Numbered from the stretch's first letter, positions 18,672 through 28,082 are shown. The stretch: DNA of 64,000 nt from Micromonospora inositola (GCF_900090285.1 NZ_LT607754.1:1612001-1676000); one strand, 5' to 3'. Translations and numbers: made by a program. Notes: a model not told the origin generated them from the sequence alone.

Positions 18672-20768
18672 GTGAACACCGAGACCCCCGTACCCGTCGC
18701 CAAGCGCGTCCCGACCGAGCGCACCCACCACGGCGACAGCGTCGTGGACGAGTACGCCTGGCTCGCCGCCAAGGACGACCCGGCGACGATCGCCCACCTG
18801 ACCGCGGAGAACGCGTACACCGCGGCACGCACCGCGCACCTGGAGGCGCTGCGCGCGGAGCTGTTCGAGGAGACCCGCCGGCGCACCCAGGAGACCGACC
18901 TGTCGGTGCCCACCCGCAAGGACGGGTACTGGTACTACACCCGCACCGTCGAGGGCCAGCAGTACGGCGTGCACTGCCGCCGGGCCGTCCGCGACGGCGA
19001 GACCACGCCCCCGATCAGCGCCGACGGCGCCCCGTTGGACGGCGAGGAGGTGCTGCTCGACGGCAACCTGCTGGCCGAGGGGCACGACTTCTTCTCGCTC
19101 GGCGCGTTCGACGTCAGCCCGGACGGCCGCTGGCTGGCGTACTCGACGGACTTCGCCGGCGACGAACGGTTCACCCTGCGGATCAAGGACCTCTCCACCG
19201 GCGAGGTGCTCGCCGACGAGGTGCCGGACACCTTCTACGGCACCGCCTGGTCCACCGACGCCTCCACGCTCTTCTACGTCACCGTGGACGAGGCGTGGCG
19301 GCCGAACCGGGTCTGGCGGCACGCCGTGGGCACGGCGTCGGGCGAGGACGTGGTGGTCCACCAGGAGGACGACGAGCGGTTCTGGGTCGGCGTCGAGCTG
19401 ACCCGCTCCGAGCGGTTCGTGGTCATCGACATCCACAGCAAGATCACCAGCGAGGTGCGGGTGATCCCGGCGGCCAACCCCACCGGCGAGCCGGCGATCA
19501 TCGCGCCCCGCCGGCAGGGCGTCGAGTACGCGGTGGAGCACCACGGGCACCGGTTCCTGATCCTGCACAACGACGGCGCGGAGGACTTCGCGCTGGCGTA
19601 CACCTCGGCGGACGCGCCGGGCGACTGGACGCCGCTGATCGAGCACTCCCCGGGCACCCGGCTGGAGTCGGTCGACGCGTTCGAGAACCACCTGGTCGTC
19701 TCGCTGCGCACCAACGGCCTGACCGGGCTACGGGTGCTGCCGGTCGGCGGCGGCGACGCGTACGACATCGACTTCCCCGAGCCGATCTACAGCGTCGGGC
19801 TGGACGCCAACCCGGAGTACCGCGCCAGCGAGGTGCGGCTGCGCTACACCTCCCTGGTCACCCCCGACTCGGTCTACGACTACGACCTGGTCACCCGGCA
19901 GATGGTGCTGCGCAAGCAGAAGCCGGTGCGGCCCGGGCCGGACGGTCGGCCGTACGACCCGGCCGACTACGAGCAGCACCGGGACTGGGCGCTCGCCGAC
20001 GACGGCACCCGGGTGCCGATCTCGCTGGTCTGCCGGAAGGGCACCCCGCGGGACGGCTCCGCCCCCGCCGTCATCTACGGCTACGGGTCCTACGAGGCGA
20101 GCATGGACCCGTGGTTCTCCATCGCCCGGCTGTCCCTGCTCGACCGGGGGGTGATCTTCGCGGTGGCGCACATCCGCGGCGGCGGCGAGCTGGGCCGGCG
20201 CTGGTACGACCAGGGCAAGCTGCTGGCCAAGAAGAACACCTTCACCGACTTCGTCGCCTGCGCCCGGCACCTGGCCAAGGCGGGCTGGACGGCCGGCGAC
20301 CGGCTCGTCGCCCGGGGCGCCTCGGCCGGCGGCCTCCTGATGGGCGCGGTGGCCAACCTGGCGCCGGACGCGTTCAGCGGGATCGTGGCGCAGGTGCCCT
20401 TCGTGGACGCGCTCACCTCGATCCTCGACCCGTCGCTGCCGCTGACCGTCACCGAGTGGGAGGAGTGGGGCAACCCGCTCGACGACCCCGACGTGTACGC
20501 GTACATGAAGTCGTACACCCCGTACGAGAACGTGGCCCCGGTCGACTACCCGGCCATCCTCGCGGTGACCAGCCTGAACGACACCCGGGTGCTCTACCAC
20601 GAGCCGGCGAAGTGGATCGCCCGGCTGCGCGCGGTCGCCCCGCAGGGCGACTACCTGCTCAAGACCGAGATGGGCGCCGGACACGGCGGACCCAGCGGCC
20701 GGTACGACGCCTGGCGCGAGGAGGCGTTCATCAACGCCTGGATCCTGGACCGCCTCGGCCGCGCCTGA
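18672..20768 (+). CDS. Prolyl oligopeptidase family serine peptidase (S9)
   Basis: This 698-residue protein is of the S9A/oligopeptidase B type, which cleaves short peptides after proline or basic residues. An N-terminal beta-propeller region precedes an alpha/beta hydrolase domain. The nucleophile is S551 in GASAGG, the acid lies in TSLNDTRV and the histidine is H671 in GAGHGGPSGR. No signal peptide is present, so it is cytosolic. The GTG start has a TAACGT hexamer six bases upstream and no ribosome-binding site. It ends at a strong hairpin terminator. Confidence 0.93.
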   Translation: MNTETPVPVAKRVPTERTHHGDSVVDEYAWLAAKDDPATIAHLTAENAYTAARTAHLEALRAELFEETRRRTQETDLSVPTRKDGYWYYTRTVEGQQYGVHCRRAVRDGETTPPISADGAPLDGEEVLLDGNLLAEGHDFFSLGAFDVSPDGRWLAYSTDFAGDERFTLRIKDLSTGEVLADEVPDTFYGTAWSTDASTLFYVTVDEAWRPNRVWRHAVGTASGEDVVVHQEDDERFWVGVELTRSERFVVIDIHSKITSEVRVIPAANPTGEPAIIAPRRQGVEYAVEHHGHRFLILHNDGAEDFALAYTSADAPGDWTPLIEHSPGTRLESVDAFENHLVVSLRTNGLTGLRVLPVGGGDAYDIDFPEPIYSVGLDANPEYRASEVRLRYTSLVTPDSVYDYDLVTRQMVLRKQKPVRPGPDGRPYDPADYEQHRDWALADDGTRVPISLVCRKGTPRDGSAPAVIYGYGSYEASMDPWFSIARLSLLDRGVIFAVAHIRGGGELGRRWYDQGKLLAKKNTFTDFVACARHLAKAGWTAGDRLVARGASAGGLLMGAVANLAPDAFSGIVAQVPFVDALTSILDPSLPLTVTEWEEWGNPLDDPDVYAYMKSYTPYENVAPVDYPAILAVTSLNDTRVLYHEPAKWIARLRAVAPQGDYLLKTEMGAGHGGPSGRYDAWREEAFINAWILDRLGRA

Positions 20769-20773
20769 CCAGC

Positions 20774-20806
20774 GGCGGAGGGGCCCGGACCACGGGCCCC
20801 TCCGCC
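20774..20806. terminator. Bidirectional hairpin terminator
   Basis: A perfect 13-bp stem (GGCGGAGGGGCCC with its complement) encloses a 7-base loop. It lies between the convergent oligopeptidase and dehydratase stop codons. There is no U-tract, as is usual in actinobacteria. Confidence 0.85.
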
Positions 20807-20810
20807 CCGA

Positions 20811-21752
20811 TCAGTCCAGCACCGACGCCAGCAGCGCCGGGTCGACGTTGCCGCCGGTGACCACGGCGACCGTGCGCCCGGGCGGCAGCTCATCGCGGTG
20901 GAAGAGGCGCGCGGCGACCGCCACGGCGGCGCTCGGCTCGACCACCAGGCGGGCCTCCCGGACCAGCCGGCCCATCGCCGCGAGGATCTCCTCCTCGGTC
21001 ACCGTGACGATGCCGTCGAGGCGGTCCCGCAGGTGGGCGAGGGTCAGCGCGGACAGGTGGGTGCGCAGCCCGTCGGCGCTGGTCCGGTAGGTCCGCTCGA
21101 CGTCCCAGACCACCACCTCGCCCGCCGCCAGCGACTCTCGGGCGTCGGCGGCGAGCAGCGGCTCCACGCCGATCACCGCGGCCGACGGACGGAGCGCCTT
21201 CACCGCCGTGGCGATCCCGGAGGAGAGCCCGCCGCCGCCCACCGGCACCAGCAGCACGTCCACGTCGGGCAGGTCCTCGACGATCTCCAGCCCGATGGTG
21301 CCCTGCCCGGCGATGATCCGCGGGTCGTCGAAGGGCGGCACCAGCGCGGCCCCGGTGTCGGCGGCGATCCGTTCCGCCTCGGCGAGCCGGCGGGCCGGCG
21401 GGACCAGGCGCACCTCCGCGCCGAGGGCCCGGATCCGGTCCACCTTGACCGGCGGCGCTCCCTGCGGGACGACCACCGTGCAGGCGACGCCCGCGGCCCG
21501 CGCCGCGTACGCGAGCGCCTGGCCGTGGTTGCCGGACGAGTGGGTCACCACGCCCCGGGACCGGGCGGCCGGGTCGAGCCGGGCCACCGCGTGGGTCGCC
21601 CCACGCAGCTTGAACGACCCCACGGGTTGCAGGCTCTCGGGCTTGAGCCACAGCTCACCATCCCAGGGGGCCGGCAGCAGGGGCGTACGCACCACCGTCC
21701 CGGCGATGTCGTCGGCGGCGGCCCGGACGTCGTCGATCGAGATCAGCTCCAT
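20811..21752 (-). CDS. Threonine/serine dehydratase-like PLP enzyme
   Basis: This 313-residue fold-type II PLP enzyme has the cofactor lysine in VGSFKLRGA, the substrate loop SSGNHGQA and the phosphate-binding VPVGGGGLSSG. It lacks the C-terminal ACT-like regulatory domain of biosynthetic IlvA, so it is more like catabolic threonine dehydratase or serine racemase. It stands alone on its strand and converges with the oligopeptidase gene across a strong terminator. Confidence 0.88.
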   Translation of the reverse strand: MELISIDDVRAAADDIAGTVVRTPLLPAPWDGELWLKPESLQPVGSFKLRGATHAVARLDPAARSRGVVTHSSGNHGQALAYAARAAGVACTVVVPQGAPPVKVDRIRALGAEVRLVPPARRLAEAERIAADTGAALVPPFDDPRIIAGQGTIGLEIVEDLPDVDVLLVPVGGGGLSSGIATAVKALRPSAAVIGVEPLLAADARESLAAGEVVVWDVERTYRTSADGLRTHLSALTLAHLRDRLDGIVTVTEEEILAAMGRLVREARLVVEPSAAVAVAARLFHRDELPPGRTVAVVTGGNVDPALLASVLD

Positions 21753-21810
21753 CGCCCCATCCTGCCGCGCACCCCGACGCCTAGACTGCCGGGGTGGGCG
21801 GGGCCGCGCG

Positions 21811-21993
21811 GTGAGCGACGAGGAGACGCCGGCGGGCGCGGACGTACCGCCGGATGCCGGGCCGGGTGCGGCCCGGCGCGGGACCGCCTGGGTGATCCTC
21901 GGCGTGGTCGCCGTCGCCCTGCTGATCTGCTGCTGCTCGGCCGTCATCGGCGTGGCGGTCGCCTGGTCCGCCGGCCTCTTCGACGCCCGCTGA
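21811..21993 (+). CDS. Small single-pass membrane protein
   Basis: This 60-residue protein has an acidic, proline-rich N-terminus and one transmembrane segment containing a CCC run (about residues 28-50). The GTG at 21811 follows a TAGACT hexamer at 21782-21787 by 23 bases; no ribosome-binding site is clear. A GTG at 21794, six bases after the hexamer, is in another frame. The function is unknown. Confidence 0.6.
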   Translation: MSDEETPAGADVPPDAGPGAARRGTAWVILGVVAVALLICCCSAVIGVAVAWSAGLFDAR

Positions 21994-22027
21994 GCGCCGC
22001 GCCACCGGCGCCGGGCCGCCCGCGACG

Positions 22028-24148
22028 TCAGCGGGTGGTGGGACCCGAGCCGACCAGCGCGGCGGCCTCACCGGTGCGCACCATCCGCTGCCAGCGCAGC
22101 CGGTTGCCGACCACCGCGGTGACCACCGACTGCACCACCACCAGGTACATCACCTGCCGGTAGACGAGCTGCTGGAACGGCAGCGTCCACAGTGGGCCGA
22201 GCCGCTCCCGGTCCAGGCGCAGCGCGTACGCGGCGGTGAAGGCCTGCAGCAGGAGCAGTCCCGCCCAGGCCAGGAGCAGCGCCGACCAGGGCAGGAAGAG
22301 CAGCCCGTAGAGGGCGAAGACGTCGACCGCCGGGGCGGCCAGCGGCAGCAGGACCTGGAACACGGTCAGGTACGGCAGGCCCCGCCGCCCCAGTCCGCCG
22401 CCGGCGCCCGGCTCGCTCAGCGCGTGCCGGTGCTTCCACATCGCCTGCAGCGTCCCGTAGCACCAGCGGTAGCGCTGCCGCCAGAGCTGGCGCAGCGACG
22501 AGGGCGCCTCGGTCCAGGCGATCGCGCCCTCCTCGTACGTCACCCGCCAGCCGGCCCGGAGCACCTGCATCGTCAGGTCGGTGTCCTCGGCGAGGGTGTC
22601 GGCGGGGACACCGCCGACGGCGAGCAGCACCTCCCGGCGGAAGGCGCCGATCGCGCCGGGGATGGTCGGCATGCACTCCAGCACGTCGTACATCCGGCGG
22701 TCGAGGTTGAAGCCGATCACGTACTCCAGGTGCTGCCATCGGCCGAGCAGCCGGCGCCGGTTGGCCACCTTGGTGTTGCCGGAGATCGCGCCGACGGTGG
22801 GGTCGGCGAAGCCCTGCACCAGCTGGTGGACGGTGTCCGGCTGGAAGACGGTGTCCCCGTCGACCAGCACCAGCAGGTCGGCCCGCGCGGCCCGGATGCC
22901 GGTGTTCAGCGCCGCCGGCTTGCCGGCGTTGGCCTGCCGGATCACCCGCACCCCGCGCAGCCGCATCCGCTCGACGATCTCCGCGGTGCCGTCGCTGGAG
23001 CCGTCGTCCACCACGATCACCTCCAGTGCCGGGTACGCGCTGGCGACCAGCGACCGCACGGTGGCGGCGATGTTCGCCGCCTCGTTGTACGCCGGCACGA
23101 TGACCGAGACCGGGGCGTTCACCTCGGGCCGGCGGTGCCGCGGCCGGCGGACCCGGCGGACGTGCAGCTGGGCGCAGAACACCTGCACCGCCAGCCGGGC
23201 GACGCCGAGCACCAGCGCGACGCCGAGCAGCAGGTTCATCGCCCCGGCCAGCCAGCCGGCGCCGCCCTGCGCCCAGCGCAGCGCGGTGCCGCTGAGCCGG
23301 GCGCCCGCGCCGGCCGGCACCATCGAGTCCGGCGCGCCGATCCCCGCGGAGACGGTGGTGAACCGGTAGCCCTCGCGGGTCAGCCGGGGCAGCAGCTGGT
23401 CGAGGGCGGCCACGGTCTGGCTGCGGTCGCCGCCGCCGTCGTGCATCAGCACCACCGCCCCGGCCCCGCTCTGCGGGCTGGCGGCCCGGACGATGGCGGG
23501 TACGCCGGGCCGCTGCCAGTCCCTGGTGTCCCGGTCGGTGAGCACGCCCACGTGGCCGCTGCCGGCGGCGTCCCGCAGGGCCTGGTACTGGGGCCCGGTG
23601 AGCGAGTCGGTGGTCGACGAGAACGGCGGCCGGAGCAGGGTCACCTCGCGACCGGTGGCCCCGGCGACCGCGCTACGGGTCCAGGCGAGTTCGAACCGGG
23701 CCCGCCAGCGCGGCACCGCGGCCAGGTCGGCGTGGGTGAAGGTGTGCGAGCCGAGCTCGTGCCCCTCGGCGAGGATCCGCCGGACCAGCTCCGGGTGCTC
23801 GTCGACCCGCGCGCCGACCACGAAGAACGTGGCGTGGGCGTGATTCCGGCGCAGCACGTCGAGCACCTGCGGCGTCCAGCGCGGGTCCGGCCCGTCGTCG
23901 AAGGTGAGCGCGATGGTGCGCGCGGGCATCCGCCGGGTGACCGGTGTCGGCCCGTCCAGCCGCAGCACCGGCCCGCCGTCTGATGCCTGCCGGGGGGCCG
24001 GCGAGGCGTAGGCGTCCGACGGGCCGGAGCCGCCGCCGACGTTGGTGACCAGCCCGTTGAAGCTCAGCGCCGCGAGCAGGACGACCAGACCGAGCAGCAG
24101 CAGCAGCCAGTGCGCCCGAGGATCGGACCGGGCCACGTGTCTCGCCAT
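22028..24148 (-). CDS. Bifunctional polysaccharide deacetylase / processive glycosyltransferase
   Basis: This 706-residue protein joins two enzymes. After an N-terminal membrane anchor (residues 14-34) comes a NodB-type deacetylase (about 80-280) with the metal motif TFDDGPD and the HTFTH segment. A membrane segment follows, then a family-2 glycosyltransferase (about 345-700) with VDGDT, AEDTDL and the processivity motif QRYRW, and C-terminal membrane helices. This resembles a fused PgaC/PgaB-like pair, so a partly deacetylated beta-linked N-acetylglucosamine polymer is a reasonable guess. The ATG at 24148 lies two bases after the stop codon of the upstream gene. Confidence 0.9.
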   Translation of the reverse strand: MARHVARSDPRAHWLLLLLGLVVLLAALSFNGLVTNVGGGSGPSDAYASPAPRQASDGGPVLRLDGPTPVTRRMPARTIALTFDDGPDPRWTPQVLDVLRRNHAHATFFVVGARVDEHPELVRRILAEGHELGSHTFTHADLAAVPRWRARFELAWTRSAVAGATGREVTLLRPPFSSTTDSLTGPQYQALRDAAGSGHVGVLTDRDTRDWQRPGVPAIVRAASPQSGAGAVVLMHDGGGDRSQTVAALDQLLPRLTREGYRFTTVSAGIGAPDSMVPAGAGARLSGTALRWAQGGAGWLAGAMNLLLGVALVLGVARLAVQVFCAQLHVRRVRRPRHRRPEVNAPVSVIVPAYNEAANIAATVRSLVASAYPALEVIVVDDGSSDGTAEIVERMRLRGVRVIRQANAGKPAALNTGIRAARADLLVLVDGDTVFQPDTVHQLVQGFADPTVGAISGNTKVANRRRLLGRWQHLEYVIGFNLDRRMYDVLECMPTIPGAIGAFRREVLLAVGGVPADTLAEDTDLTMQVLRAGWRVTYEEGAIAWTEAPSSLRQLWRQRYRWCYGTLQAMWKHRHALSEPGAGGGLGRRGLPYLTVFQVLLPLAAPAVDVFALYGLLFLPWSALLLAWAGLLLLQAFTAAYALRLDRERLGPLWTLPFQQLVYRQVMYLVVVQSVVTAVVGNRLRWQRMVRTGEAAALVGSGPTTR

Positions 24149-24150
24149 CG

Positions 24151-24573
24151 TCAGGGCTTGCCGGGGGTCCGGCTGGGCTTGGCGGTGCGCCGCTCGGCGC
24201 CCTGGCCCGGCGGGGTGCTGGTGGACTGCCGGGGTGCCGGGGCGGTGGTCCTGGTGCCGACGGTCGCAGCGCCCGTGGTCGGCGCGGGCGCCGGCGCGGA
24301 GGTGCTGGTCACCGGCGCCGGGCGCGGGCTGGGGCTGTGCTCCTGACGCCCCTCGCCGGGCGCGTCCACCCCGGCCTCGATCGGCGGCTGCTGCTTCGTC
24401 TCCGACCAGCCGGGCACCGACACCGAGGAGTCGAAGAAGAGGCCGGCGAGGATCAGCCCGAGGCTGGTCAGCAGGCCGAGGCCCATCGCCGCGCCGGCGA
24501 TGACGGTGAGCCGGCGACGCCGTCCGGTCCGGTCGACGAAGACCGGCGGCGCGCCGACGGGCTGGTTCTGCAT
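24151..24573 (-). CDS. Membrane-anchored Pro/Thr/Ser-rich protein
   Basis: This 140-residue protein has a short basic N-terminus, one transmembrane helix (about residues 22-46) and a long extracytoplasmic tail rich in Pro, Thr, Ser and Ala. GGGAG lies nine bases before the ATG. It ends two bases before the start of the deacetylase-glycosyltransferase gene, so the two are co-transcribed. It may be an accessory or scaffold for the polymer synthase, but no domain is recognisable. Confidence 0.72.
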   Translation of the reverse strand: MQNQPVGAPPVFVDRTGRRRRLTVIAGAAMGLGLLTSLGLILAGLFFDSSVSVPGWSETKQQPPIEAGVDAPGEGRQEHSPSPRPAPVTSTSAPAPAPTTGAATVGTRTTAPAPRQSTSTPPGQGAERRTAKPSRTPGKP

Positions 24574-24683
24574 GCTGGTGATCTCCCGATGTTCCGCGTT
24601 CCGCCGGCTGGTCCGGCCCGGCCTCGAGGACCCGCCGGCGGGCCTTCGCAGGCAACAGCGTGGCCGCGGGCGGCGGCGTCACA

Positions 24684-26207
24684 TCAGGTCGTCCGCAACT
24701 CCTCCACCGCCGTGCTGGACCGCAGGAAGAGCAGGCCGACACCGACGGTCGCCAGCACCGCGGCCAGGGCGCCGACCCCGAGCCAGGCCAGCTGCTCCAC
24801 CGGTACGTCCGGAACCACGGTCACCTTCGGAACCCACTCGGTCCGGACGTACTGGGCGCGCGTCGCCTGGTCGGTGCAGAGCTGCTCACCGGCGGAACAG
24901 ACCTCCTTGGAGTAGCCCCCGCCGCTCGGCGGGCGGAGAGCGCCCCGTACGAGCAGGAAACCGACGGTGACCGCGACGACGATCGCGGGTACCGCCGGCG
25001 CGAGGGACTGCCAGACGAGGGACCGCCCGAGCGTGCCACGCGGCACCCCGGTCGCCACCAGCGCCGCGTACGACCGCCGCCGGGCGATGATCCCCTCCGC
25101 CAGGGCGACCAGCAACCCGCCCGCCGCGATCGTCATCGCCACCGCGACCGCGAGGTCCACCAGATCCATCGTGCCCAGGTAGAAGTCGTCCGGAGCGGCC
25201 ATCCCGCCCCCGGTCCGCCGCCCCAGTTCCATCGTCGCCCGGAAGTCGGCGCGGAACCCGGCGGCGCCCGCCCCGAAGATGAGCGCGGCGAGGAGCGCGG
25301 CGAAGGTCCGGCTGCCCGCCCACGGGTCGGCCATCAGCCGGCTCGCGGCCAGCAGCGCGGCGGGTCGCCGGGCGTACCGGTGCAGCAGCCGGCCAGCGGT
25401 GTGGGAGATCCAGCCGGTGCCGGTGACCACGCCGATCATGGCGACCAGTCCGCCGCCGACCAGCAGCGTCGGCAGCAGCCAGATCGGCGGGTCGCTGTGT
25501 CGCCGCTCGTACCAGAGCAGCACCGGCCGGAAGGCCGCGAAGGCGGCCAGGCCCAGGATGATCAGCAGGCCGGGCCAGGGCCAGGGGGCCCGGATCCGCA
25601 CCCTCCGCACCAGCCCGAACGGGGTGGTGGTCACCCGGCGGAGCATCAGCGCGGTGGCCAGCGCGGCGACCACGGGCAGCCCGAGCACCACGGCCGCCAT
25701 GGACACCGTCGACGGGTACACGTCGGTGGGCAGCGGCAGCCGGCCGCGCCCGTCCGGCCGGTGCAGCAGCTCGTGGCCGTTGAGGTAGAGGGCCAGGCCG
25801 GTCAGTGTGCCGAGCAGGCTCGCCACCCCGGTCTCCACCACGGCGACCCGGGTGACCTGCCCGGGGGTGGCCCCGGCCAGTCGGAGCGCGGCCAGTCGGC
25901 GGTCGCGGGCCGGGGCGCCGAGCCGGGCACACTGCCCGGCCAGGGCCAGCACCGGGACGGTGAGCAGCAGCAGCGCGAAGGCGGTGCCGCCGCGCAGCCC
26001 CGGCTCGACCAGGAGCTGGTTGGCGTACTGCTCGGACCAGCGGTTGCCGTTACCGTCGGTGGCCGGTGGCGTCGGGATGGCCAGCACGGTCAGCGCGGCC
26101 AGCCCGGCTAGGACGGCCAGGGCGGCGCTCAACGCGGTCAGCGCCACCCGGGCGGTGTCGGTGCGGGTGCCGGCCAGGGCGAGGCGGAGCAGGGTGGCCG
26201 GCCTCAC
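24684..26207 (-). CDS. FtsX-family ABC transporter permease
   Basis: This is a 507-residue permease with an N-terminal membrane segment, an extracytoplasmic region, several central helices and a C-terminal FtsX-like bundle. The pattern fits MacB/LolC-like exporters or bacitracin-type resistance transporters. The GTG at 26207 overlaps the ATPase stop by four bases. With the upstream ATPase and PadR genes it forms a compact three-gene operon; the substrate is unknown. Confidence 0.85.
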   Translation of the reverse strand: MRPATLLRLALAGTRTDTARVALTALSAALAVLAGLAALTVLAIPTPPATDGNGNRWSEQYANQLLVEPGLRGGTAFALLLLTVPVLALAGQCARLGAPARDRRLAALRLAGATPGQVTRVAVVETGVASLLGTLTGLALYLNGHELLHRPDGRGRLPLPTDVYPSTVSMAAVVLGLPVVAALATALMLRRVTTTPFGLVRRVRIRAPWPWPGLLIILGLAAFAAFRPVLLWYERRHSDPPIWLLPTLLVGGGLVAMIGVVTGTGWISHTAGRLLHRYARRPAALLAASRLMADPWAGSRTFAALLAALIFGAGAAGFRADFRATMELGRRTGGGMAAPDDFYLGTMDLVDLAVAVAMTIAAGGLLVALAEGIIARRRSYAALVATGVPRGTLGRSLVWQSLAPAVPAIVVAVTVGFLLVRGALRPPSGGGYSKEVCSAGEQLCTDQATRAQYVRTEWVPKVTVVPDVPVEQLAWLGVGALAAVLATVGVGLLFLRSSTAVEELRTT

Positions 26208-26905
26208 CGCTGGCCGCCCGCGCGCGGCGTGTCCAGCCCCAGGCCGGTGTGGTCGACCAGGCCGTCCCGGAGCATCACCTCCCGGTCGGCGTACGCGGCG
26301 ATCCGCGGCTCGTGGGTGACCAGCACGACGGTGGTGCGCTGCTCACGGGCGAGCCGGACCAGCCGGGTGAGCACCTGCTCGCCGGCGAGCGTGTCCAGCG
26401 CGCCGGTCGGCTCGTCCGCGAAGAGCATCCGGGGCTCGGTGACCAACGCCCGGGCGGTGGCGCAGCGCTGCTGCTGGCCGCCGGACATCTCGCCCGGCCG
26501 GACGTCGGCCACCTCGGCCACCCCGAGCCGTTCCAGCCAGGTCAGCGCCGCCGTCCGCGCCTCTCGCCGCCCCGTGCCGGCGAGAAGCAGCGGAAGGGCG
26601 ACGTTCTCCGCCGCGGTCAGCTCGGCGACGAGCTGACCGAACTGGAAGAGCACCCCGAACTCGGTGCGGCGCAGCCGGGACCGGGCCGCCTCGGACCAGG
26701 TGTCGATCCGCGCGCCGCGCCAGGTGACCTCGCCCGCGTCGGGGCGGAGGATGCCGGCGAGGCAGTGCAGCAGGGTGGACTTGCCGCAGCCGCTCGGCCC
26801 GGTCACCGCCACGATCTCCCCCTCGGCCACGTCGAGGGTGACCCCGCCCAGCGCGGGCGTCCTGCCGTACGCCTTGACCACGCCGCGAGCTTCCAGGTGT
26901 GTCAC
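26204..26905 (-). CDS. ABC transporter ATP-binding protein (MacB/LolD type)
   Basis: This 233-residue ATPase has Walker A TGPSGCGKST, signature MSGGQQQR, Walker B MLFADEPTGALD and H-loop VTHEP, typical of the MacB/LolD class that partners FtsX-like permeases. The start is the GTG at 26905, which overlaps the PadR stop by four bases. An in-frame ATG further upstream lies inside the PadR gene and is unlikely. Confidence 0.9.
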   Translation of the reverse strand: MTHLEARGVVKAYGRTPALGGVTLDVAEGEIVAVTGPSGCGKSTLLHCLAGILRPDAGEVTWRGARIDTWSEAARSRLRRTEFGVLFQFGQLVAELTAAENVALPLLLAGTGRREARTAALTWLERLGVAEVADVRPGEMSGGQQQRCATARALVTEPRMLFADEPTGALDTLAGEQVLTRLVRLAREQRTTVVLVTHEPRIAAYADREVMLRDGLVDHTGLGLDTPRAGGQR

Positions 26906-27438
26906 GAGTGCACCTCCCGGTGCCAGTCGGCGACCCGGTCCAGGGTGGTGTGCAGCCACCGCAGGTCGGCGTCGAGGTGGGCGATGGCGAAGTCGGCCGC
27001 GACGACGTCGTCCAGGGTGGCCGAGGGGGCGGTCTTGACCGCGGTCAGCTCGCGCAGCCGCCCGGTGTGCGCCCGGCGCTGGGCGGTCAGGTACGCCCGG
27101 GCCCGGTCGACGTCGGCGGCCAGGAGCGCGACGACCACCTTGGCGAAGAGCGTGCTGGCCACGTACGGCACGGGTGGCTCGACGGTGCTGAGCCAGTGCT
27201 CCAGCGCGGCCCGTCCCTCGTCGGTGAGCGCGTACGCGGTGCGGTCCGGACCGCCGTCGCGCTCCTGCCCAGCGGGCACCACCAGCCCGTCCCGCTGGAG
27301 CCGGGCGAGGGTGGCGTAGACCTGCCCGAAGGCGAGCGGCCGGGCCCGGGGCAGCCGCGCGTCGTGGGCCCGCTTCAGCTCGTACCCGTGCCGCGGCCCA
27401 CCCGCCAGCAACCCGAGCAGGACGTGCTGAGTGGACAC
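26902..27438 (-). CDS. PadR family transcriptional regulator
   Basis: This 178-residue PadR regulator has the family N-terminus STQHVLLGLLAGGPRHGYELKR, a winged helix with VYATLARLQRDGLV, and a C-terminal helical dimerisation region. The GTG at 27438 is preferred to the GTG at 27453 because PadR proteins usually begin at this point. A 19-base imperfect palindrome lies immediately upstream. It heads the ABC transporter operon and probably represses it until a ligand is bound. Confidence 0.87.
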   Translation of the reverse strand: MSTQHVLLGLLAGGPRHGYELKRAHDARLPRARPLAFGQVYATLARLQRDGLVVPAGQERDGGPDRTAYALTDEGRAALEHWLSTVEPPVPYVASTLFAKVVVALLAADVDRARAYLTAQRRAHTGRLRELTAVKTAPSATLDDVVAADFAIAHLDADLRWLHTTLDRVADWHREVHS

Positions 27439-27445
27439 CCCGCCA

Positions 27446-27464
27446 CTATTCACTCAGCGAATAG
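27446..27464. promoter_or_regulatory. Palindromic operator upstream of the PadR-ABC operon
   Basis: CTATTCACTCAGCGAATAG is a 19-base palindrome with arms CTATTCnCT and AGnGAATAG. It ends eight bases before the chosen PadR start codon. It is the natural candidate for the PadR binding site. Confidence 0.6.
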
Positions 27465-27484
27465 CCCCGTCAACCCCCCTCGGC

Positions 27485-28051
27485 TCAGGGACGCCAGGCG
27501 GCGTTGCGGCCGGTGCGGCCGAGGAGACGGTCCAGGTCGGTGGCGTCGGGGGTGGTGGGGACTGGTTCGGCGAAGGCGCCCATCCGCTGGCCGGTGTCGC
27601 CCATCCGGTCCATGAAGCCGTGCATCGCGGCGAGGACCTCCGGCTCGGCGTCCAGGCGCTGGCCGGTGGCCCGGGCCAGGTCCCAGGCGTGCACCGTCAG
27701 GTCGGTCAGGGCCATCTCGCCGACCGTCTCCTGCGGCAGGCCCATGCCGGGCGAGACGCCCTCCAACGTCGCCGGGTCGGCCCAGGCCCCGACCAGGCGG
27801 GCGGCCTCCGCCGCGAACCGGTCCCGCCAGCCCTCGGTCAGGTGGTCGGTCTTCGCCGACCAGTCGACCTCCCGTTTCCGCGCGAGCGCCTGGAAGTTGA
27901 CCACCACGTCGTACAGGTGGTTGAGCAGGTCGCGCACCGTGTAGTCGGGGCACGGGGTGGGCCGGGAGAGCTGGTCGTCGGAGATGCCCTGGACCACCGC
28001 CACCGTCCGAGGTGCCGCGACGGCCAGCAGCTCACTAGTCTTCGTGCTCAT
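27485..28051 (-). CDS. TIGR03086-type DinB-like metal-binding protein
   Basis: This 188-residue protein belongs to the DinB/mycothiol-dependent maleylpyruvate isomerase-like superfamily (TIGR03086 group). The typical segment PTPCPDYTVRDLLNHL occurs near residue 32, with further candidate metal ligands in the helices, for example LTVHAWDL. The family's substrates are mostly unknown, though many members use mycothiol. The ATG at 28051 has a TACGCT hexamer six bases upstream and no ribosome-binding site. It is divergent from the AraC regulator. Confidence 0.82.
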   Translation of the reverse strand: MSTKTSELLAVAAPRTVAVVQGISDDQLSRPTPCPDYTVRDLLNHLYDVVVNFQALARKREVDWSAKTDHLTEGWRDRFAAEAARLVGAWADPATLEGVSPGMGLPQETVGEMALTDLTVHAWDLARATGQRLDAEPEVLAAMHGFMDRMGDTGQRMGAFAEPVPTTPDATDLDRLLGRTGRNAAWRP

Positions 28052-28057
28052 AGGGCC

Positions 28058-28063
28058 AGCGTA
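28058..28063 (-). promoter_or_regulatory. Candidate -10 element of a leaderless promoter
   Basis: TACGCT on the minus strand ends six bases before the ATG at 28051 of the DinB-like gene. Confidence 0.45.
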
Positions 28064-28082
28064 TGAAGGTGGTCTTGAAGAA

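Noticed and set aside
21782..21796. TAGACT with a GTG six bases downstream as another leaderless start
   Set aside because: That GTG is out of frame with the small membrane protein, whose frame begins at the GTG at 21811. The hexamer may still be a -10, but the case was not counted.
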